From: Epiperipatus broadwayi
Lineage: Eukaryota; Onychophora; Udeonychophora; Euonychophora; Peripatidae
Direction: 5' to 3'
Length of the DNA: 64,000 nt
NCBI GenBank assembly: GCA_028023455.1
Contig: JAQFVV010000027.1
Location: 9,299,845-9,363,844, forward strand
A model generated the notes under the pieces. It had not been told where the DNA came from. It worked only from the letters and a program-made list of their open reading frames with translations, and searched no databases. A program made the translations under genes and the position numbers. Positions 56,503-64,000 of the stretch are shown here, piece by piece (within the stretch, counting starts at the first letter, position 1; each line of letters opens with the position of its first letter).

Positions 56503-56776
56503 AAATAATCAATCAAACAAGATTGAAATAAACAACTATTAATAAGTATATTTAAATAGTTATCAAACCGGCTTTCATCTCCATTGAGACCTTCTCAAGA
56601 TAAACAACTATTAATAAGTATATTTAAATAGTTATCAAACCGGCTTTCATCTCCATTGAGACCTTCTCAAGATATTCTTGAGAAGGTCTCAATGGAGATG
56701 AAAGCCGCTTTGATAACTATTTAAATATACTTATTAATAGTTGTTTATTTCAATCTTGTCTGATCGATTATTTATT
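56503..56776. repeat. Foldback element with a duplicated half-arm
   Basis: The centre at about 56674 is a perfect palindrome (GAGACCTTCTCAAGA-TAT-TCTTGAGAAGGTCTC). The right arm (to about 56776) matches the left arm. On the left, a 72-bp unit starting ATAAACAACTATTAATAAG occurs twice (56528 and 56600). Its sequence and right flank (GGACAAATAAATTATATTGG) match the foldback at 13250-13440. Confidence 0.85.
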
Positions 56777-57254
56777 TATGTGTTTGTGGTAACATTATGG
56801 ACAAATAAATTATATTGGATATTTGACCATCGTAGTGATTCCTATCCTTGATCATTACATATTAAGACTATCATAACTTCCTGTCTCGATGCTGTATCAT
56901 GGATTAAACACTTTACAAAGTATTTTGCCGTAATTGTTTTTTTTCAGTCATTCTTTTTGAATTTATTTGGTTACTATGGTGTAAATTAATTGTATTAAAA
57001 TTGCATTTTATTATAGTCCTTATCCATATGGAGCAAATTGTTAACAGTATCGGCAGAGAGAGTGACACTAGTAATTAATCATTTATTTTTTTCCTCATTT
57101 ACATATATAATTACGTATGTGATTTATACTATGATAAGTACTAATAATTGAATTAGAAGAGTATAATAATTTTGTTATCATACAAAAATGTTTGCATAAA
57201 AACAAAATTATAAGAGAATTGTATATAAAGAATTCAATGCAAAAATATAACTAA

Positions 57255-57390
57255 ATTAATGATATAATTAGAGGGGATTTGAACACAGACTTTCAACCTC
57301 CCTTCAATTATTCACTCCATCTTATATAACTGATACATATGATCACATGCATGTGAAAAAAATAAACGATATAATTTGAAATTAAGCAAA
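57255..57390 (-). repeat. tRNA-derived SINE (minus)
   Basis: GGGGATTTGAACACAGACTT, then TCACTCCATCTTATATAACT, then TGATCACATGCATGTGAAAA follows the order of the SINE in the 30932-31156 arm. The minus strand therefore carries the B box. Confidence 0.6.
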
Positions 57391-57629
57391 AATTTTTCCT
57401 TTCCTCCCCAAAGTGAAGTATTCCCTTAAGAATGGCAAAAAGAAATTTAAAGAAGAAATAAACAAAATATTTTTCAGCAAATATTATTTAATGGTCAAAA
57501 TGTTAAAATATTTTTTTAAAAATTTTGTTTGAAAGTATTAGTAAAAAATGGAAGATATTTTTAATCAAATAATATTTTTTTACAAAATATTAAATATCTT
57601 CTAATAAGGTATTATTCTCTGTCAATCGT

Positions 57630-57720
57630 TGTTAGCCGAGAGGTTATCGCAGCTGCCTTGCAAGCAAGTAGTTGGTTGCAGACGGTTGTGGGTTCGCCTC
57701 CCGGCCGATGCTATGACATA
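57630..57720 (+). repeat. tRNA-like sequence (SINE head or tRNA pseudogene)
   Basis: GTTAGCCGAGAGGTTATCGC is A-box/D-arm-like. TGC-CTTGCAA-GCA gives a short anticodon arm with UGC (alanine-like), and GTGGGTTCGCCTCCCGG is a good B box/T arm. The segment between anticodon and T arm is longer than in alanine tRNA, and the acceptor stem does not close. It is more likely a SINE or pseudo-tRNA than a working tRNA. Confidence 0.5.
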
Positions 57721-60700
57721 TGGAAAAAAAAGGATATTATTCTCTTGCAAATATTATCATTTTGCAATAGCTTGTCCATTATATTTATGACTATTAGCGT
57801 TGAAATATCTTGTTTTGTAAAAAATATATACTGTATATATAAATTTTAATTTAATAGTTAATTGTTTCCCTGTTTTGGTACTGAAAAAATAAATAAAAAT
57901 ATAGAGTTCAACGGACAATCATTGTTTCGCAACTTAAAAAATTTGTTAAATGTTGGAAATTTGTGCAATATAGAGTTATTTTTACTTTTGTAAGAAATAA
58001 ATATTGATATAATATTTATTTTTATGCAATTACTAAGAAACAAAACTCTAAAAGGTATTTTGCCCATTATACAAAAGCATTCTATAATTTTTTTTTTCTA
58101 ATATTATGTTGCGCTTTGCTTATATTACTTGTTAGGCATTACAAAATGTTTTACCACTTTTGTTACTCCATAATTAAAGCTTACTGTGGTAATTCTGCGA
58201 TACAATTTATGGTAGCTTCATGTTTAAAATGTAATTAAAACGAGTTTATTTTTTAGCCGAAAAGAAAAATGAATAATTGTAAAATGTTAATAATGTTCAT
58301 TTTTATTTGAATATTTATAAATGAAAACAACCACCAAAAATCATTTAGATATTAACATCATAGATTCTGTTTGTATTTTATATTAATTGTTTTGATGTTC
58401 CAAGAGAATTTGATACGGCATAATTTTTTTGCAATATTTTTGTGCAATGTTTAAAATTAATATAGATTTCTAGATGTTGACTGTGTACTACTGTTTGTTA
58501 TTTAATTATAGCTTTTTGCTTTTTTTGTTTGATCTAATTGTTTTATTTGTTACTCATAATTTTTTTTTTTTTAATTCCAAGACTGAAACAAATCCTAGTC
58601 GCATAGACTTATTTATTTTCTTAAATGTCTCCCTGAGATTTATATTTTCTATTTATGGTAATTCGGAGCTACTAATGTATATATGTTAATGGGGCTTTCA
58701 TATCTTATACGTCATGATGTCATGTGCTTTTCTAAATTGAAAGCAAACAAATATTTCACATGAAAAATTATGAAATTAAACTTGTTTGAAGTGTATGTGT
58801 TAACAATTTACATAAATGCATACACCCTCACTCCTAGATATGTATCCAAATTGTATTTCTAAAAAGGGACTTTAAATGTAAAAATACAGAACATTGTTTG
58901 CAATTATTTACTATTGCTACTGTTTGTTATTTTTTCAGTTTATTAAATGTATTTCACTGACAGATCGATATTAAAGATGACGTATATTGAGTTTTCTGCC
59001 AATGGTAGATTTAGATATGGTTAGGCAATAGAGTTCTATAACCAAGCTCTAAAATTTGATCATTATTGTGGTAGTTTACTATTGCCTTTATCCTTTAAAA
59101 GAATTATTTCAACATCTGGATTTTTTTAAGAATCATATCATAAAAGTATTTTTATTTATTTATTTTTAATTAAAATGTTTGCTTTTAAAAATATCTTCCA
59201 TAAAGAAAGTACCCCAAAACTTATATACATTAGGTGGTTTTATATTTTAATATGTAAATTTTACATAATATATTTTTTTATATTTTATTAAAACCTTTAA
59301 AATAAAATTTCTTTAGGGAAAAACCAGAGACTTATTTATTTCATTTCTCAACTGTAGGTGATATTTTGTATAACATTATCCTAGTTATGTATGGGTGATC
59401 CTTTCTGTTGTCTGGTTTAATATCTTTTTTTTGTGTGTGTGTGTGTGAGCCTAGATAAAAATGTATTTTAAGAATGAATTACAGAATTTAACAATGTAAC
59501 CATTTTTCATAATTTTTTCTATAAAACTGCAATTTTATGAACAAAAAAAATTTCATTTTCCACCAATATGAAATCCGCTAAACTGTAATATTAAAAAGAT
59601 GGATTTCATGCTTCAGTGGCTAAGAATTTAATATCTGTTACACTATTTCCTCAGCTTTATAAAATTATTGTGTTTAAAATAAATGACGATATGGCTAGTT
59701 ATCCAGGGGATTGTGCGATGTTTGGACATCATAGTAATTAATTGTAATCCAAATTTGTGCAGGTTTTTTTTAAATGTTAGTTTGTAAAATATATTTATTT
59801 ATTCATTGAATGATAATTGTCCCATTTTTACTAGGGGTTTTATTTTTAATATAAATAATTTAATACTCTATGAAGTGATTGACAAACTGCTAAAGGTTCC
59901 TTCTTGAACTGATGTCTAGCCCATCCTGTCACTCTGGTGATGAAATGTCACATGAACCTGTGTAACTAAAGTAAATGATTTTTCAGAGCTGAGGAAATGT
60001 TTCCTGTTTAATTTTTTATATAACTGCAGAGCTTGATAAATTCCATTGTCTGTTTCCTGCCCTAAATAGATATTGCAGTTGGAGAATTGATGCAGGTTAG
60101 ATAATGTTTAAAACTTTTTTATTATCATTGTATATTTATATGTTCATAATACTACAAGTGACTATAAAAAGTTATTTTATTATTTTTATATTGAATAGCT
60201 GTTATAACGTATAACATTTTATAAAAGTTTTCCATAACTTTGATCTTTAGATATGTGAGATTGCATCAGAAAAGTAATAGGCAATATCGTATGTCTCGAG
60301 TTCAAATTGTTGAAAAGTTTTATTATCTGGTCAAATTTTTGTAGTAATTTATCAAGCTTTGTATAATTGGGTTTATTATTACGGTTAATTTGTGATTTTA
60401 AACTTTTTTTTTTTTTGACAAAGTAAAAAAAAAAAAAATGGGAAAATTATTCTCTGAAATATTATTTAGTGGAATCTTGTAAATAAATAAATAATTATAT
60501 TTTAGTAGTTGTAAACATTTTGTAAGATTGTTAGAATTACTGAAATTCATTCTTTTTTTTAATATGGCAAAATGAAATTTTTTTTACAATCAGCATGTAA
60601 TAAAAGTACTTATAATTAAACTGTAGATCAGCCATATAGGATCCCAACTGAAATGTATTTGTTATCTGTATGGTGATTTTTTTTTTGGGGGGGAGGGGGG

Positions 60701-61950
60701 ATTTTGTAAGGCATCCTGTAGGCTTTTTCCGTTAAATTTTTTTACTGTAGCCTTTTTGAACAAACAATTATAGTTGTCTTTTGTTTCAGAATAAAAAATA
60801 AAAAAATGAAATGTTTATAAAGAAATGTTTAAAAAATTGATAAAAATTTTATTAAAAAAATCAAATAAAATTTTTAAAAACATTTTTTGTGGATTGTTTT
60901 TTTTTAAAAAACATAGATATGTTACTATTAAGTTTCATTGCATTCTTGATTAACCTTTGGCGAACTTTCTTGACAGAAATGAATAATCTTATTCTAATGA
61001 ATATGCCTCCCATGTCTATGACCTGGAGTTTGAAAGTTAATTGAACTTTGGAATTTTTTCAGGTCTTAAATAGACTTAAAATTTTTTTTAAAAGTGACTA
61101 GCCCACAGTCAACCTGTGGTCACTAGATATGTGACTTATTAGCCATTAGGTAAGAATGTTAAGCTGACCTGGATTTGTCAGATAAGTATCGATGCAGCCT
61201 GCATCCCCAACGGGAATATACTCTCCTCTAGACATTAAATTCATAGTTGCTTTTACTTGACAGAAACAAAGAAGTAACTTATTACTGTATTTATAATTTC
61301 TTGACTCATTTAAATCACTCTTTATCCTTAAATCATCTTCAATCATAGACTTTTCAGTAAAGACAATGCACACAACTATAATATTTCTCTTAGTCTGGCT
61401 TCTACCCCATTAAGACCTGGTCCGTTTGTAAAATTCTTTTGTTACCAGTGATATCCCTCCCAAATATCTCAAATTATGAAAGCTCTATGGCTAATGTTAT
61501 GATGCCCTCAAGAACAAGGAAAGTAGACATTATTGAAATGGGTAAATAAATCTAATTGTATTTAATTAAAGATTATTCCCAACACAATAACATGTTATTT
61601 CTTTTAGCTTTGCAACATGTTTCCAAAAGAAATTCTCGTCATCCTACTACATTCTACTCATTGCAACTTGTTGTTTTTTTTATTTTTGAATTTAATAAAG
61701 GTTTTGATTTTCTTCATCCTTTAGTAATCATATCTAATATTAGTATTTCTATTTTGTTTTTAATTAAAGAAAGTGAAATGAGAACGGAACCAAGAGTAAT
61801 AAATCTTTTCCACTTATTAAGAAATGGTGGGGATACGTTTTATAATTTTTTTAAAATTTTTATTGGAAACATCCTTCAAAAAAGGGGCAAAGGTACTATT
61901 TACAAAATTATTCTGCTCTGCATAGTTTAATGCAAGGTAAAGAGGCAGAG
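57720..61950. other. AT-rich convergent intergenic region, no gene supported
   Basis: It contains a TG run at 59431-59449 and a G-rich tract at about 60686-60702. The frames near 61146-61373 (-) and 61556-61930 (+) are open but have no recognised domain or conserved composition. Confidence 0.35.
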
Positions 61951-61964
61951 GGGGATTCAAGTTT

Positions 61965-62050
61965 CATCAATGATAGCCCAGCTCTATCACTTCCTAATGC
62001 TCGAACTTCGTATGAACTCATGAATGATAAACCAATTGTTTTCTTATCTT
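61965..62050 (+). repeat. SINE body fragment
   Basis: ATGCTCGAACTTCGTATGAACTC matches the body motif near 50108 and 10995. The upstream tRNA-like part (GATAGCCCAGCTC) is degraded. Confidence 0.4.
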
Positions 62051-62588
62051 TATTTTAAGTAGAAGTTAAAGAATATTAATATTTTTTTAAAAAAATTGAA
62101 TATTGCAAGAAAGAAAGTTCATAAGTAAAAATTTCCATTATCTAGCAGCATGAAGACAAGTAATATTTATGGCTTGTATAGTGGTATTTGAAAAAAAGAA
62201 ACTAACACTTTTAAAAACAGAACAATAAAGCAGTTCAGAAGAACAGTAACCATTTTTTAATCGAACAAAATGATAATGAGACTGGAATTTCCTCTCACAC
62301 AATAAGACAATAATTCGCTTATATGCATGATGACTTATTTATCCAAAGTTTAAGCAGGGCAACTACATGATAGAGTATTACAATTATAAATTTTTTATTT
62401 CTTGCTATACCCCATAATAAAATGTTTGTAGCATCTCAAATTTAGGGCTACATTATAAAATAAGCTCATGTACATATGTCAGATTTGGACTTTGTATATG
62501 ATAAAAAAAAGTCTTGTAGAAAAGAAATAATTTTTGGCACTGAATGAAAAACGCTGCAACAAAGAAAGATTGTTGAAGACTGGAGTGA

Positions 62589-62672
62589 TTTTGGTGAATA
62601 TTCAGGATTAAAAAGTAATTTAAGCAATCATTTTGGTGAATATTCAGGATTAAAAAGTAATTTAAGCAATCA
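62589..62672 (+). repeat. Perfect 42-bp tandem duplication
   Basis: TTTTGGTGAATATTCAGGAT plus the following 22 bp occur twice without a visible mismatch (62589 and 62631), suggesting a recent event. Confidence 0.9.
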
Positions 62673-63289
62673 GATATGATTGAGTTTTAGATGATTTAAT
62701 GTTTTTGGCAGAGAATGTCTGTGCATAAAAATAAAATGGAATGCTTTCGGGAGCAAAAATGGGATTAAAGATGATTATTAGAATTATTTAAAAACCTTAA
62801 CATTCATATGCAATGTTACTAGTGAATATAATTTTGATTCTTTGTATTATCAATAAAATATATATATATATCTATTTTTAACAAATTAAGAACCAAACAA
62901 AAAAAAAAAAGACTTCTAGCAACCTTCTCTTCAAATTTTAATAATTTAGGATTTATTATAATTTTTTACTGTATTTTTATTATTACTTCTTTTGATATAT
63001 AATTAATTTAAATAGTTTGTCTATTTTTAATGACAGATTTTTATGATGTCTAGAATTCAGATGAAAGCTGTCATAAAAACATTAATGATTATACAAATAA
63101 TGTAAATTGCCCTGTGTGATTTAGTGCAATAGTAGATGGATGAAATCTAGAGCTAAGAGTCGAAGAATTATGACCAATTCTGCGATTTCTTGTGCTTGAA
63201 ATTTCATACAAACTGCCAGCCAACAAAATATTAGATTTAATAATATAAATTATTTTTAAACTAATAAAAAAAAAAGGGATATGGTTTTA

Positions 63290-63375
63290 TTGCTCACAGT
63301 TGATAACAAGTTCGAGATCCAGAATCGACCCTGGGATCTTCCAACTTAAGTTGGACACAACTACGCCAAACTGCA
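63290..63375 (-). repeat. tRNA-derived SINE head (Leu-like, minus)
   Basis: On the minus strand TGGCGTAGTTGTG is A-box-like. TCCAA-CTTAAGT-TGGA forms a perfect anticodon arm with UAA (leucine-like), and CCAGGGTCGATTCTGG is a T arm with B box. The acceptor stem is not closed. Confidence 0.5.
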
Positions 63376-63501
63376 GAGGGTTTTAAAGTAATAAGAATAT
63401 TTAATGTAAGAGTTTAACACATTGCATATTATTTAATGATTTAAATAGAGTGCATTGCAAAATTGCTTTATCATGAAAGCATTTATAACTTTTTTACAAT
63501 T

Positions 63502-63507
63502 TTTATT
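63502..63507 (-). terminator. Candidate poly(A) signal of the minus-strand gene
   Basis: The minus strand reads AATAAA about 80 nt past the stop codon at 63587. Such strings are common in this AT-rich DNA, so this is only a candidate. Confidence 0.4.
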
Positions 63508-63586
63508 TATTACAAATAACATTTATATAATTAAGAGACTATGTAATGAAAATCCTTAAACAATTTACTAAATTATTTCATAATTT

Positions 63587-64000
63587 TCACCATATAAATC
63601 CTAGTTTCTGGTAAGAGTTCATCGTACCTTCAAGATGCTCTTGCATTCTCAAGTTTTCTTCATTATGTATACGACCTAACTGTGTCGGCATTCCTAATGC
63701 TGGCAAGTAACTAGGTCGTATTCCACCTCGTTCCTTGAGCAATGGTCCCAAACCTCCACCAATACCAGGAGTTGCTTCTTTTAGTAGAGGTAAGATATCA
63801 TTTTCTTGCTTCCGTAAAGTTTCAATAATTGGAGTGACATAATTTTGAAATTCATTTTCTTCTGATTGTAATTCTTGGAAAATATTTTCTAACATTTTCC
63901 GATCATCATCGCGTAACTTCTGTTCATTTGCTTTTCTTTCATTGTCTTGTTGCTTCAAGAATTCTTTTAGTTTTACAACTTCCTCCTTTTTTCTTTTAGC
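63587..64000 (-). CDS. C-terminal exon of an unidentified coiled-coil protein (partial)
   Basis: The minus-strand frame is open from the window edge to a TGA at 63587-63589 and reads through without a start (138 codons). The first 60 or so residues are charged and heptad-like (AKRKKEEVVKLKEFLKQQDN, KLRDDDRKMLENIFQEL), predicting a coiled coil. Next is a Gly-rich stretch (GIGGGLGPLLKERGGI), then PSYLPALGMPTQLGRIHNEE and a C terminus YQKLGFIW. Codon use and the balanced composition support real coding sequence, unlike the other long frames here. A TTG-initiated ORF call at 63958 is not a real start, since the frame continues upstream. I do not recognise the family; a structural, ciliary or centrosomal coiled-coil protein would fit, but that is a guess. 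The upstream exons lie beyond 64000. It is convergent with PGAP3. Confidence 0.75.
   Translation of the reverse strand, partial: AKRKKEEVVKLKEFLKQQDNERKANEQKLRDDDRKMLENIFQELQSEENEFQNYVTPIIETLRKQENDILPLLKEATPGIGGGLGPLLKERGGIRPSYLPALGMPTQLGRIHNEENLRMQEHLEGTMNSYQKLGFIW

Noticed and set aside
57630-57720. Functional tRNA-Ala gene
   Set aside because: The acceptor stem does not close, the anticodon stem is only three pairs, and the variable region is too long.
61146-61373. 75-codon ORF on the minus strand
   Set aside because: It is somewhat more protein-like, but no family is recognised and no exon borders can be shown. Not enough to call.
61556-61930. 124-codon ORF on the plus strand
   Set aside because: AT-driven composition, no recognisable domain, and no splice or promoter context.

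Overview
The window is AT-rich, intron-heavy metazoan DNA with no bacterial features. All coding evidence is eukaryotic: GT-AG spliced exons, tRNA-derived SINE heads, LINE, Penelope-like, Ty3/gypsy and mariner-type remnants, and many foldback repeats. The long repeat-packed introns and this mix of elements suggest a lophotrochozoan, most likely a mollusc and possibly a coleoid cephalopod. That assignment is inference, not proof.

Two host genes are supported. The first is a complete PGAP3/PER1-type gene (GPI remodelling phospholipase, CREST superfamily) on the + strand. Its seven coding exons lie between 11861 and 53867, have matching phases and join to a 960-nt CDS (319 aa), close to the vertebrate length of 320. 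The second is the 3' terminal exon of an unidentified coiled-coil protein gene on the - strand, from 64000 down to its stop at 63587. The two genes converge tail to tail with about 9.7 kb between their stop codons.

Layout: 1-1470 holds the gag and LTR part of a decayed gypsy element whose pol lies outside the window. 2.1-11.8 kb holds a 850-bp foldback element, a satellite-like 440-450-bp repeat, a 130-bp tandem array, a LINE tail and a SINE. 11.86-53.87 kb is PGAP3. Its introns carry foldback elements, a GC-rich islet with three CTCF-like motifs (19.1 kb), mariner remnants (21.4 and 44.0 kb), a Penelope-like element with GIY-YIG domain (33.7-34.9 kb), a full-structure but decayed gypsy element on the - strand (36.47-43.58 kb, with nested SINE and foldback insertions in one LTR), and four LINE remnants (45.1-46.0, 47.2-49.9, an antisense one inside it, and 50.8-53.3 kb). 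54-63.5 kb is the convergent intergenic/3'UTR stretch with two more foldbacks and several tRNA-like SINE heads.

No new multi-gene system is visible. The most noteworthy structure is the density of long inverted repeats inside one gene's introns, which predicts long intramolecular dsRNA in the PGAP3 pre-mRNA. Other points of interest are the CTCF-like cluster, the dispersed 440-450-bp repeat, and the layered insertion history of the gypsy element.
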